This document shows positions 49,606 to 58,849 of a DNA stretch of 64,000 nt, piece after piece. Numbering within the stretch: the first letter of the stretch is position 1; every line of letters starts with the position of its first letter. The position numbers and the translations under genes are program-made. The notes beneath the pieces were generated by a model that did no database searches, had not been told where the DNA came from, and saw only the letters and a list, made by a program, of their open reading frames with translations. Origin of the DNA: Micromonospora sp. U21 (lineage in GTDB: Bacteria > Actinomycetota > Actinomycetes > Mycobacteriales > Micromonosporaceae); contig NZ_JAGPYK010000010.1 of NCBI RefSeq assembly GCF_018070045.1, positions 62,001-126,000 on the forward strand, given 5' to 3'.

Positions 49606-52600
49606 TCACGGCGGTGGCAGCTGAGCGAGCTGGACGAGGCGTACGCCCTCCCGCCGGGTGACCAACCGGCCACGGCCCGGTGGCAGCGGCCCGGGCCGGA
49701 CCGGTCCGACAAGCGCGCCCTCCTCCGGGCTGCCCGCCATCACCAGGCCGGCCGTGGACAGCTCCCGCAGTCGCTGCACGATCGGCTCGTACTGGGCCCG
49801 GCCCGCGCCACCGGTGCGGCGGGCCAGCACCAGGTGCAGGCCGACGTCGCGGGCGTGCGGCAGGTGCTCCTCCAGGGCCCGCAACGGGTTCGCCGGCCCG
49901 GTCGCCACCAGGTCGTAGTCGTCCACCAGCACGAACAGCTCCGGCCCGGACCACCACGACCGGTCGCGCAGCTGCTGCGGGGTGACCTCCGGCCCCGGAG
50001 CCCGCCGCTCCAGGTAGCCGGCGGCCGACTCGACCAGGTCGGCGGTGTGCGCCGCAGCGGTGCCGTAGCCGATCAGGTGCGGTGTCTCGATGGCGCCGAG
50101 CAGGCTGCGCCGGTAGTCGACCAGGATCACCCGGGCCTGCTCCGGGGTGAACCGAGTGGTGATCGAGGTGGCCAGCGCGTGTAGGAACGACGACTTGCCG
50201 CACTCCGCGTCCCCGAAGACGACGAAGTGCGGCTCGGTGGCGAAGTCGAGCAGCACCGGGCGCAGGTCCGCCTCGGCGATGCCGATCGGCAGCCGCAACC
50301 CGGTCGTCGCGGCGAGGTCCAACTCGGCGTACGGCAGCACCGGCGGCAGCAGCCGCACCCGGGGCGCCGGAGGGCCCGCCCAACTGCCGGCGACCCGCTT
50401 GACCAGGTCGGCGGTGTCCCCGCTCGCGGCGGCGAGCTGGGGTAGCGCGGTGAGGAAGTGCAGACCCTCCGCGGTCACCCCCCGACCGGACCGCTCCGGC
50501 ACGTTCGCGGCCGCCCGCCGGGCCACCAGCGAGTCGGCCGGGTCGCCGAGGCGCAGCTCCAGCCGGGAGCCGAACAGGTCCCGGATCACCGGCCGGAAGT
50601 CCAGCCAGCGCAGCGCCGTGGCCACCACGTGCAGCCCGTACGACAGGCCCCGGGTGGCCAGCTCGGTGACCAGTGGCTCCAGGTCGTCGTACTCGCCACG
50701 CACCGTGCTCCAGCCGTCGATCACCAGGAACACGTCGCCGAACGGGTCGGCGCCCGGCTGGCCGGCTGTCCCCGCCGCGGCCCGGCGCTGCCGGTACGCA
50801 ACCATCGACTCCACACCCAGCTCGGCGAAGCGGCGCTCCCGGTCGGCCAGCAGGGTGGTCATCTCGCCGACGGTGCGCCGCACCGCCGTCGGGTCGGCGC
50901 GGCCGGTAACCCCGCCCACGTGCGGCAGGTCGCGCAGCGCGGCCAGCCCTCCGCCGCCGAAGTCGAGGCAGTAGACCTGCACCTCGGTGGGGGTGTGGGT
51001 GAGTGCCAGCGCGCAGATCAGCGTGCGCAGCGCGGTGGATTTGCCGCTCTGCGGCGCGCCGACCACCGCGACGTGCCCGGCGGCGCCGTCCAGCGTCAGC
51101 CAGAGCAGGTCCCGGCGCTGCTCCAGCGGCTTGTCCACGATAGCCACCGGCACCCCGAGCGCGCCGTGCAGCTCCGGGTTGCCCACGGTGAGCCCGCGCG
51201 CCGGGTCCACCTCGACCGGGCCGAGCAGGTCGTCCAGGGCCGGCGGCTGGCCGAGCGGCGGGAGCCAGACCTGGTGCGCGGGCGGGCCCTGCCCGACGAG
51301 CCGGTCGACCAGCAGGTCGAGCAGGGTCTCCCGGCCGCTCTCCTCCTCGGCCACGACGGGCACGGCCGGGCTGACCGGCTCGGGCACCGGCACGACGTGG
51401 GTGGTGAACGTGAGCAGGCGGGCGCCGCTCCCGGCGGTGCCACCGGCCGGCGTGGCCCGGCGACGGACCGCGCCGGAGACGTACGCGGCCCTGAACCGGG
51501 CCAGCGGGTCCGTGCCGGCGCGCAGGTAGCCGTGGCCCGGCGAGCGGGGCAGCTCGTGCGCGTCCGGCACCCCGAGTACGGTCCGGGACTCCAGGGCGGA
51601 GAAGGTCCGCAGCCCGATCCGGTACGACAGGTGGGTGTCGAGCCCCCGTAGCCGCCCCTCCTCCAGGCGCTGGCTGGCGAGCAGCAGGTGCACGCCGAGT
51701 GACCGGCCCAGCCGGCCGATCTGCACGAACAGGTCGATGAAGTCGGGTTTGGCGGAGAGCAGCTCGGAGAACTCGTCGCAGATCAGCAGCAGGGATGGCA
51801 GCGGTGCCAGCGGGCTGCCGGCCGCGCGGGCCCGCTCGTAGTCGCGCACGCTGGCGAAGTTGCCGGCCCGCCGCAGCAGCTCCTGGCGGCGGACCAGCTC
51901 GCCATTGATCGCGTCCACCATCCGGTCGACCAGGGGCAGCGCGTCGGCCAGGTTGGTGATCACGGCGGCGGTGTGCGGCAGCCGGTCGAACGAGGCGAAG
52001 GTGGCGCCGCCCTTGAAGTCGACCAGCACGAAGTTGAGCTGTTCGGAGCTGTGCGTGACGGCCAACCCCAGCACCAGCGTGCGCAGCAGCTCGGACTTAC
52101 CGGAGCCGGTTGCTCCGATGAGCAGGCCGTGCGGGCCCATCCCGTCCTGCGCGGACTCCTTGAGGTCCAGCTCGATGGCGCCGCCGTCGGCGCCCACCCC
52201 GATCGGCACCCGCAACCGGTCCCGGGCCGACCGCGGCGCCCAGCCCTGCTCGGCGGTGAAGCTCTCCGGGTCGCCGAGGCCGAGCAGCTCGGGCAGGCCC
52301 AGCTCGGCCTGGAGCGGGGCGTCCGGGCCACGCGCCGCGCCGGCCAGCCGCAGTGGCGCCAGCCGTCGGGCGACCGCCTCGGCGTCGGCGGGGTCGAGCT
52401 GGTCGGCGGTGCCCACCTCGGCCTGCCCCTCGAGCGACCAGGAGTGCAGCCGCCGGCCGCGCAGCTCCAGCAGCAGCGCGTACCGGTCGAGCAGACGCGG
52501 CGGCGGCGTGTCCAGGTCCAGGACGGTGACCGCGTCGATGCCGCCGTCGCCGGTCAGGTCGGTGGCGCCGGTCAGGTCGCCGCCGTCGAGGACCACCACC

Positions 52601-53589
52601 ACGTGTGGGCCGTCGGTTGCCGGGCCGGCCGGGCTGAACCGGGACCGGCTGGTCAGCACGTCTCCGAGCAGCCGTTCCAGCTCGGCGGCGGAGCTGGTGA
52701 CCAGCCGGACCGGGCCGAGCGCGTCGGTGTGGCCGGGATGGTGGGCATGCGGGAGCCACTTGACCCACTCCCAGACGGCCCGGCGTTCCGGCCCGGCGCA
52801 GACCGCCACCAGTAGCTCGTCGGGCGCGTGGAAGACGGCCAGCTGGGTCAGCACGGCCCGGACCAGCGCCTGTGCCGCCGGGTCACCGGTGGGCGGACCC
52901 CCGGTGGGCGGGCCGCCGCCGGTGCGGCCGGCGGTCCGCACGTACACCCGGGCGAAGCTGCGCAGCGACAGCGCCACCGGCAGGTCCGGCACCACGGAGT
53001 ACGTGTCCAGGAAGCGGCGCAGCGCGCCGGCGGTCATCGGCTCCAGCTCCTCCGGCGGTCGGGTGACCGGTGGGACGAGCGGGGTGGCCAGCGTCTGCGG
53101 CCCGACGGCGACCCGGACCACCGCGAAGTCCGGGTCGGCGGGGCGCCGCTCCCAGACCCGGTGGCTGTCCACCGTCGACCACAGTCGACCCGGGTCCGGG
53201 TGTCGGTAGTAGAGCCCGGCTCGCTGCCGCCCGACGGTCTGCCGGACCCGGCGGCGCAGCGTGGCCAGGTGGCGCAGGTACTCCCGGCGGGCGGCCATCA
53301 TCTCGGACTTCTTGGGCGTGCCCGATGCGCTGCCCCAGGAGGTCACCAGCATCGCCAGCGAGGAGAGCCCGAACATCCCGCCCACCACGTACGAGTAGGC
53401 GCCGCCACCCCGGCCGAACATCATCGCCATTGCCACCGTGCCGCCGAGCATGGGCAGCAGCATGAGTATCTGCTGCCACCGCCCACCGGTCACCGCGGGG
53501 ATCTCCGGTGGCGCCTCGACCGGCAGTTCACCGGCAGGGATCTCCGGCGCCGGCCGGCGGGGCGGGCGCTTGATGACGACGGTGGACAC
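49606..53589 (-). CDS. eccC: Type VII secretion ATPase EccC (fused EccCa-EccCb)
   Basis: A 1327-residue membrane ATPase from GTG 53589, 7 bases after AGGAGG. Two helices near residues 40-85 (ILMLLPMLGGTVAMAMMF and YVVGGMFGLSSLAMLV) anchor it. Three FtsK/SpoIIIE ATPase domains follow, with Walker A sequences IGATGSGKSELL near 490, VGAPQSGKSTAL near 842 and GDAECGKSSFL near 1125. The first also has the Walker B LLLICDEFSELL; the second and third have weaker B motifs (VFLVIDGW and FVLVDDYD). The protein drives substrate export through the ESX channel. In mycobacteria the domains are split in some systems; here they are one chain. It is divergent from eccD. Confidence 0.95.
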   Translation of the reverse strand: MSTVVIKRPPRRPAPEIPAGELPVEAPPEIPAVTGGRWQQILMLLPMLGGTVAMAMMFGRGGGAYSYVVGGMFGLSSLAMLVTSWGSASGTPKKSEMMAARREYLRHLATLRRRVRQTVGRQRAGLYYRHPDPGRLWSTVDSHRVWERRPADPDFAVVRVAVGPQTLATPLVPPVTRPPEELEPMTAGALRRFLDTYSVVPDLPVALSLRSFARVYVRTAGRTGGGPPTGGPPTGDPAAQALVRAVLTQLAVFHAPDELLVAVCAGPERRAVWEWVKWLPHAHHPGHTDALGPVRLVTSSAAELERLLGDVLTSRSRFSPAGPATDGPHVVVVLDGGDLTGATDLTGDGGIDAVTVLDLDTPPPRLLDRYALLLELRGRRLHSWSLEGQAEVGTADQLDPADAEAVARRLAPLRLAGAARGPDAPLQAELGLPELLGLGDPESFTAEQGWAPRSARDRLRVPIGVGADGGAIELDLKESAQDGMGPHGLLIGATGSGKSELLRTLVLGLAVTHSSEQLNFVLVDFKGGATFASFDRLPHTAAVITNLADALPLVDRMVDAINGELVRRQELLRRAGNFASVRDYERARAAGSPLAPLPSLLLICDEFSELLSAKPDFIDLFVQIGRLGRSLGVHLLLASQRLEEGRLRGLDTHLSYRIGLRTFSALESRTVLGVPDAHELPRSPGHGYLRAGTDPLARFRAAYVSGAVRRRATPAGGTAGSGARLLTFTTHVVPVPEPVSPAVPVVAEEESGRETLLDLLVDRLVGQGPPAHQVWLPPLGQPPALDDLLGPVEVDPARGLTVGNPELHGALGVPVAIVDKPLEQRRDLLWLTLDGAAGHVAVVGAPQSGKSTALRTLICALALTHTPTEVQVYCLDFGGGGLAALRDLPHVGGVTGRADPTAVRRTVGEMTTLLADRERRFAELGVESMVAYRQRRAAAGTAGQPGADPFGDVFLVIDGWSTVRGEYDDLEPLVTELATRGLSYGLHVVATALRWLDFRPVIRDLFGSRLELRLGDPADSLVARRAAANVPERSGRGVTAEGLHFLTALPQLAAASGDTADLVKRVAGSWAGPPAPRVRLLPPVLPYAELDLAATTGLRLPIGIAEADLRPVLLDFATEPHFVVFGDAECGKSSFLHALATSITTRFTPEQARVILVDYRRSLLGAIETPHLIGYGTAAAHTADLVESAAGYLERRAPGPEVTPQQLRDRSWWSGPELFVLVDDYDLVATGPANPLRALEEHLPHARDVGLHLVLARRTGGAGRAQYEPIVQRLRELSTAGLVMAGSPEEGALVGPVRPGPLPPGRGRLVTRREGVRLVQLAQLPPP

Positions 53590-53690
53590 TCGGCCTCCTG
53601 ACAGCGCTGGGTAACCCGAGCCTGGCTCATGGTAGGTAAAGTCCTGTCGTCCGCGCAGCCTCCGATCCCCCTCGATATGGAGATCAGTCG

Positions 53691-55094
53691 ATGACAACCG
53701 GGCTGGCACGCGTCACCATCAGCACTCCGCAACGGCGGGTGGACGTCGCCCTGCCGGAGCAGGTGCCCCTGGCCGAGCTGCTGCCCGACGTGCTCCGGCA
53801 CGCCGGTGAGGGGCTGGCCGACGACGGCGAACGGCACGGCGGCTGGGTGCTGCGCCGGACTGACGGAGCGCTGCTGGCGACCGCTCAGGCGCTGCTGCCA
53901 CAGGGGGTCCGCGACGGTGAGGTGCTGCACCTGGTGCCGGCCCGCGCCCACTGGCCGGAGTTGGAGTACGACGACGTGGTGGAGGCGATCGCCGACGGCG
54001 CCCGCCGCCGCGGCGGCGCCTGGTCGCCCACCGCCACCCGGGTGGCCGGTCTGGCCGGCGCCGCGGTACCGCTCGCCGTCGGGCTGCTCGCGCTGCTCGC
54101 CGGCGGTCCGGCGCCCCGGGGCGGCTGGATCGCGGCGGCGGTGGTGGCGGTGCTGCTCACGGTGGCCGGCACGGTCGCCTCCCGGGCCAACGGCGACGGC
54201 GCCGCCGGGGCGACGCTCGGCGGCTACGCCCTGCCGTACGCGTTCGTGGCCGGCGCCCTCGCGGTCGGCTCGGGCGACCCGGTCGGCGTGTTCGGGCCGG
54301 TGCGCTGGGTCGGCGCGCCCGAACTGCTGGCCGGTTCGGTGGCGCTCCTGCTGGTCGCGCTGCTCGGGCTGCTCGGGGTGGCCAGCCGGCTGCGGGTCTT
54401 CGTGGCCGGCGTCACGGTGGGGCTGGTCGGGGCCGGGGCGGCGCTCGGTGGGCTTCTGCTGACCCCGGCCGGCACGGCGGCGGTGCTGCTCAGCACGTTG
54501 GTCTTCGCCGTGGGGGCGATCCCGCTGCTGGCCATCCGCCTGGGCAAGCTGCCGTTGCCGCCGATCACCCTGCCGGCCGCCACCCCCGCTGCGGAGCCGG
54601 AGCGGGCCCGGGACCTGCCGGACCGGGGCCGGGTGCACGCGGCGGTGACCCGCACCGAGGAGATGCTCACCGGGATGCTGCTCGGGCACGCTCTGCTGGC
54701 GGTGGCCGCGGCGGCGGTGCTCGGGGTGGCCGGCGGGACCGCCGGCCGGGAGCTTGTGGCGGTGACCTCGGCCGTGCTGCTGCTGCGGGCGCGGCTGTTC
54801 GTGGCGCTGCGGCACCGGGTGTCGCCGGTGCTCGCCGGTCTGGCCGGCTACGCCGTGCTGGGCGCGGTGCTGGTCGGCCGGGCCGACGACGCCGGGCGGC
54901 TGGCGCTGGTCCTCGGCGGGGCGGCGCTGGCCCTGGTGGCCGTCGCGGCCGGCACCGGGTACGCCCGCCGGCCGGTCTCGCCGTACCTGGGCCGGATCGC
55001 GGACCTGACCGACACGGCGCTGGTGGTCGCCGTGGTGCCGGTCGCCTGTGCGGTGCTCGACCTGTACGACCGGGCCCGGGGGCTGCTCGGTTGA
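53691..55094 (+). CDS. eccD: Type VII secretion integral membrane protein EccD
   Basis: A 467-residue protein starting MTTGLARVTISTPQRRVDVA with GGAGAT before ATG 53691. The N-terminal ubiquitin-like (YukD) domain occupies about residues 5-90, followed by about 11 membrane helices with Ala/Leu/Val-rich composition, ending at LDLYDRARGLLG. Both features are diagnostic of EccD, which forms the membrane pore rim with EccC, EccB and EccE. It shares a 101-base divergent promoter region with eccC. No eccB, eccE or WXG100 (Esx) gene is in the window. Confidence 0.93.
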   Translation: MTTGLARVTISTPQRRVDVALPEQVPLAELLPDVLRHAGEGLADDGERHGGWVLRRTDGALLATAQALLPQGVRDGEVLHLVPARAHWPELEYDDVVEAIADGARRRGGAWSPTATRVAGLAGAAVPLAVGLLALLAGGPAPRGGWIAAAVVAVLLTVAGTVASRANGDGAAGATLGGYALPYAFVAGALAVGSGDPVGVFGPVRWVGAPELLAGSVALLLVALLGLLGVASRLRVFVAGVTVGLVGAGAALGGLLLTPAGTAAVLLSTLVFAVGAIPLLAIRLGKLPLPPITLPAATPAAEPERARDLPDRGRVHAAVTRTEEMLTGMLLGHALLAVAAAAVLGVAGGTAGRELVAVTSAVLLLRARLFVALRHRVSPVLAGLAGYAVLGAVLVGRADDAGRLALVLGGAALALVAVAAGTGYARRPVSPYLGRIADLTDTALVVAVVPVACAVLDLYDRARGLLG

Positions 55095-55125
55095 GCGGCC
55101 CCCGGGCCCGGCACGTCAGCGATCG

Positions 55126-55632
55126 TCAGTGGGCGGATTCGCCGCGGGCCTCAGCGTCCCGCGCCCGCTGGTAGGAGGCGTGGATCTCAGCCTCGGCCTC
55201 GGTGCGGCCGACCCAGGTCGCGCCCTCCACCGACTTGCCCGGCTCCAGGTCCTTGTACACCTCGAAGAAGTGCTGGATCTCCAGCCGGTCGAACTCGCCC
55301 AGGTGGTGGATGTCGCGCAGGTGCTCCTGGCGGGGGTCCTCGTAGGGCACGCAGAGGACCTTGTCGTCGCCGCCCTTTTCGTCGGTCATCCGGAACATGC
55401 CGATGGTGCGGCAGCGGATCAGGCAGCCCGGGAAGGTCGGCTCGGGGACCAGCACCAGGGCGTCCAGCGGGTCGCCGTCCTCGCCCAGCGTGCCCTCAAT
55501 GAACCCGTAGTCCGCCGGGTACTGGGTGGACGTGAAGAGGGTGCGGTCCAGCCGGATCCGGCCGGTCGCGTGGTCCACCTCGTACTTGTTCCGGTGACCC
55601 TTGGGGATCTCAACCGTCACGTCGAAATCCAT
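55126..55632 (-). CDS. ppa: Inorganic pyrophosphatase
   Basis: A 168-residue cytosolic family I pyrophosphatase starting [20 protein letters not shown]. The active-site pattern is complete: [28 protein letters not shown] with the three metal-binding Asp, and [11 protein letters not shown]. It hydrolyses PPi released by biosynthesis. ATG 55632 has GGGAG 8 bases upstream; GTG 55638 is too close to that site. It has the normal bacterial length. Convergent with eccD over 31 bases and divergent from the dacB-type gene, the same ppa-dacB arrangement as Rv3628-Rv3627c. Confidence 0.97.
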   Translation of the reverse strand: MDFDVTVEIPKGHRNKYEVDHATGRIRLDRTLFTSTQYPADYGFIEGTLGEDGDPLDALVLVPEPTFPGCLIRCRTIGMFRMTDEKGGDDKVLCVPYEDPRQEHLRDIHHLGEFDRLEIQHFFEVYKDLEPGKSVEGATWVGRTEAEAEIHASYQRARDAEARGESAH

Positions 55633-55786
55633 CTGCACGCTCCCTCGTCTGCCCACGCTGGCTAACGGAAACCACTGGCGGCCCCCCGGGACAGGCGAAT
55701 GCCCACCCACCGACTCCGGCCGCCGCATAGTCTTCGGACCGAAGTAGTGTCACCCAAGCCGATTTTCGCTGGGGGAGGAGGGGGTC

Positions 55787-57658
55787 GTGGGGAGGGAAGA
55801 TTCACACTACCGCCCGGACGGGGGCGCCGCGCGCGGTACCGGACGATCCGGCTCCGGTGGTGCCACCGGCAGGGTCCCGGTGCCCGACGCCCACCTCCCT
55901 CGGGCGGCAGAGCCGGCACCTTCGGCGCCGGAGCACGTTCCCGAGCGTCCTCCGCCACTGCCGTGGCGCCCACCCGCGGGGTCGGCTCCCGTAGGCCCGA
56001 ACACCGGTCGCTTTCCGACCTTCGACGGCAACCGGCCCACGAGCGCCCCGCCCGGCGGGAGCGCTGCGATCCCGACCAGCCCGGCCCCGGGGCGCCCGCC
56101 GGCCGGCGACGAGTCGACCATCCCGATCCCGACCGGCGTCCCACCGCTGTATCCGCCGATCTCCGCGCTGCCCGCCCCCGGCGGCGCCGCGTCGCCCCCC
56201 ACTCCCGCCGGCGCCGAACCACTTCCCACGCCTGCCGCGCCGCGCCGACGGCTGCCGATGGTGCTCGCCGTGGTACTGCTGCTGGTGCTCGCCGGCGTCG
56301 GGGTCGGCGTGACCCAGCCCGGCCCGGTCGCCGGCTGGCTGGGCGACGACGCGGGGCCCGCGCCGACCGCCGCCGGCGCGACCCCTGAACCCGACCCGTC
56401 GGACGTGCTGGCCGGGTCGGACCCGAACGCCCCCCTGCCCAGCGCCGACGGGGTACGCGCCGCGCTGGACCCGCTGGTCGGGGCGGCCGACCTGGGTGAC
56501 CGGGTGAACGTTTCGGTGGCCGACGTGACCTCCGGCAACACGCTGTTCGCCAAGGGGGCGGACGACGGGACGGTGCCCGCCTCGGTGACCAAACTGGCGA
56601 CGGCGGTGACCGTGCTTGCCGCGCGTGGCCCCGGGTACCGGATCCCCACCCGGGCGGTGGCCGGCGCCAACCCCGGCGAGGTGGTGATCGTCGGTGGGGG
56701 CGACCCCACCCTCGCGGTCGACAAGAAGGGCTACTACCCGGGTGCGGCGCGCCTCGACGACCTGGCCGCCCAGGTGCGCACCGCGCTCGGCGGCGCCGCC
56801 CCGACCAGCGTCATCGTCGACGGCTCGATCTACTCCGGTCCGGTCTACGGCCCGGGTTGGGACGACGACATCCCCACCGGCGGGTCTGGCGGAGCGGTGA
56901 CCGCGTTGATGGCCGACGGGGCGCGCAGGGACCCGAGCGTCGGGCCGGGCGCCGCCGAGCGGGTCAGCGAGCCCGACCTGGCCGCCGGCCGCTCGTTCGC
57001 GCGGCTGCTCGGCGTACCGGCCGCCGCCGTCAAGCGCGGCACGGCGCCGGCCGCCGCCGCCGGTGGCACGACCCCGGCGCCCGGCACGGAGCTGGGGGTG
57101 GTGCAGTCGCCGCCGCTGATCCGGCTGGTCGACGTCATGATCAGCGAGAGTGACAATCTGTTGGCCGAGGCGCTGGCACGGCAGGTCGCGTTGGCCCGCA
57201 ACCAGCCGGCCTCGTTCGACGGGGCCGCCGCCGCGATGGACGCGGAGGTGGCCGAGCTGGGCCTGCCCGCCGACGAGATCAGCCTCTCCGACGGCAGCGG
57301 GCTGTCCCGCCGCAACCGGATCAGCCCGTCCCTGCTGACCGACCTGGTCCGGCTGGCCGCCAGCCCCGACCATCCGGAGCTGGCCGGCATCTTCGGTGGC
57401 CTGCCGGTGGGCGGCTGGTCCGGCACCCTGGACGACCGCTACCGCAACGCCCCCGGCACGGGTGCCGGGGCGGGCACCGTACGGGCCAAGACCGGCACGC
57501 TGACCGGCGTGCACGCCATTGCGGGCCTGGTCACCACGGCCGACGGCCGGCTGCTCACCTTTGCGGTGCTCACCGACCAGGTGCCCGGCGGAAAGGAAAC
57601 CGCCCAACCGGCGCTGGACCGGATCGCCGCCGCGCTGGCCGGCTGCGGCTGCCGCTGA
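55787..57658 (+). CDS. dacB: D-alanyl-D-alanine carboxypeptidase, PBP4/DacB type
   Basis: A 623-residue protein from GTG 55787 with GGAGGAGGGGG just upstream. Residues 1-150 form a Pro-rich disordered cytoplasmic tail. One membrane helix (about 155-175) exposes the enzyme domain. The catalytic motifs are S266-V-T-K in PASVTKL, S455-D-N in ISESDNLLAEAL, and K568-T-G in VRAKTGTLTGV. It trims or opens peptidoglycan cross-links. E. coli PBP4 is shorter; the long Pro-rich N-tail is common in actinobacteria. The gene is followed after 110 bases by the metalloprotease with its own promoter. Corresponds in context to Rv3627c. Confidence 0.92.
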   Translation: MGREDSHYRPDGGAARGTGRSGSGGATGRVPVPDAHLPRAAEPAPSAPEHVPERPPPLPWRPPAGSAPVGPNTGRFPTFDGNRPTSAPPGGSAAIPTSPAPGRPPAGDESTIPIPTGVPPLYPPISALPAPGGAASPPTPAGAEPLPTPAAPRRRLPMVLAVVLLLVLAGVGVGVTQPGPVAGWLGDDAGPAPTAAGATPEPDPSDVLAGSDPNAPLPSADGVRAALDPLVGAADLGDRVNVSVADVTSGNTLFAKGADDGTVPASVTKLATAVTVLAARGPGYRIPTRAVAGANPGEVVIVGGGDPTLAVDKKGYYPGAARLDDLAAQVRTALGGAAPTSVIVDGSIYSGPVYGPGWDDDIPTGGSGGAVTALMADGARRDPSVGPGAAERVSEPDLAAGRSFARLLGVPAAAVKRGTAPAAAAGGTTPAPGTELGVVQSPPLIRLVDVMISESDNLLAEALARQVALARNQPASFDGAAAAMDAEVAELGLPADEISLSDGSGLSRRNRISPSLLTDLVRLAASPDHPELAGIFGGLPVGGWSGTLDDRYRNAPGTGAGAGTVRAKTGTLTGVHAIAGLVTTADGRLLTFAVLTDQVPGGKETAQPALDRIAAALAGCGCR

Positions 57659-57768
57659 CCGTCGCCGGCCCGGGGCGCCCTCGACGGCGGCGGTGCCCTC
57701 GACGGCGGACGCCGCGAGCGCCGTCGCGAGCCCGGGCCAGGGTGTTGCGGCGCGGGTACGGTGGGTCC

Positions 57769-58839
57769 ATGGCGCAGTTCGTGGACTGGGATCTGGCCGC
57801 CGCCACCGCGGGGGCGTTGAGCAAGTCGGGCCCCCGGGTGTCGTACACCGAGGCCACCGACGTGGTCGGCGACCTGCGGCGGCTGACCGACGAGGCAGCC
57901 GGGCACGTGGCCGACTACACGGGGCTGCGGGCGCAGGTGGCGCACCCGCCGGTGCGGGTGGTCGACCGCCGGGACTGGGCCGCCGCCAACATCGCCGGGC
58001 TACGTGAGGTGATCACCCCGTTGGTCAGCCGGCTCTCCGGCGACAAGCGGCCCGGCGCGCTGACCGAGGCGATCGGGTCCCGGCTGACCGGGGTGCAGGC
58101 CGGCACCGTGCTGGCCTACCTCTCCGGCCGGGTGCTCGGCCAGTACGAGGTCTTCTCCGCCGACCCGGGCCAGCTGCTGCTGGTCGCGCCGAACATCGTC
58201 GAGGTGGAGCGCAAGCTCGGCGCCGACCCGCGGGACTTCCGGCTCTGGGTGTGCCTGCACGAGGTCACCCACCGGACCCAGTTCACCGCGGTGCCGTGGA
58301 TGCGGGCCTACTTCCTGAGCGAGGTGCAGGCGTTCGTGGACGCCTCGTCCAGCGGCGGCGAGCACCTGGTCGAGCGGCTGCGGCGTGGGGTGGCCACCCT
58401 GTCCGACGCGGTCCGCGACCCGGAGAGCCGCACCAGCGTGCTGGACATCGTGCAGACCCCGGCGCAGCGGGCGGTGCTGGACCGGCTCACCGCGCTGATG
58501 ACCCTGCTGGAGGGGCATGCCGAGTTCGTCATGGACGGCGTCGGCCCGCAGGTGATCCCGAGCGTGGAGCGGATTCGGGCGTCGTTCAACCGGCGCCGCG
58601 AGGCGGGCAACCCGCTGGAGAAGGCAATCCGCCGGCTGCTCGGGGTGGACGTCAAGATGCGCCAGTACGCAGAGGGGCGCAAGTTCGTGCACGGCGTGGT
58701 CGAGCGGGTCGGCATGGACGGGTTCAACTCGATCTTCAACTCGCCGCTCACCCTGCCCCGGCTCTCCGAGCTGGGCGATCCGGACGCCTGGGTGGCCCGG
58801 GTGCACGGCCCGGCCGGCACCTTCCCGGCCGCCGGCTGA
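57769..58839 (+). CDS. Zinc-dependent metalloprotease, DUF2342 type (Rv3626c type)
   Basis: A 356-residue cytosolic protein starting MAQFVDWDLAAATAGALSKS. It has HEVTHRTQF (HExxH, His near residue 164), followed by an Asp/Glu-containing helix in HAEFVMDG. This family is described as a putative zinc-dependent metalloprotease and is co-conserved with coenzyme F420 biosynthesis in phyletic profiles; a direct role is not shown. TACGGT lies 6 bases before ATG 57769, with no ribosome site; leaderless. Its stop is 10 bases before tilS, so the two are probably co-transcribed. A tandem GCCCTCGACGGCGG pair lies in the upstream spacer. Confidence 0.88.
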   Translation: MAQFVDWDLAAATAGALSKSGPRVSYTEATDVVGDLRRLTDEAAGHVADYTGLRAQVAHPPVRVVDRRDWAAANIAGLREVITPLVSRLSGDKRPGALTEAIGSRLTGVQAGTVLAYLSGRVLGQYEVFSADPGQLLLVAPNIVEVERKLGADPRDFRLWVCLHEVTHRTQFTAVPWMRAYFLSEVQAFVDASSSGGEHLVERLRRGVATLSDAVRDPESRTSVLDIVQTPAQRAVLDRLTALMTLLEGHAEFVMDGVGPQVIPSVERIRASFNRRREAGNPLEKAIRRLLGVDVKMRQYAEGRKFVHGVVERVGMDGFNSIFNSPLTLPRLSELGDPDAWVARVHGPAGTFPAAG

Positions 58840-58849
58840 CCATCCGCCG

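Noticed and set aside
51860..53209. Long plus-strand frames inside eccC
   Set aside because: Ser/Arg/Pro-rich shadows of the EccC ATPase gene.
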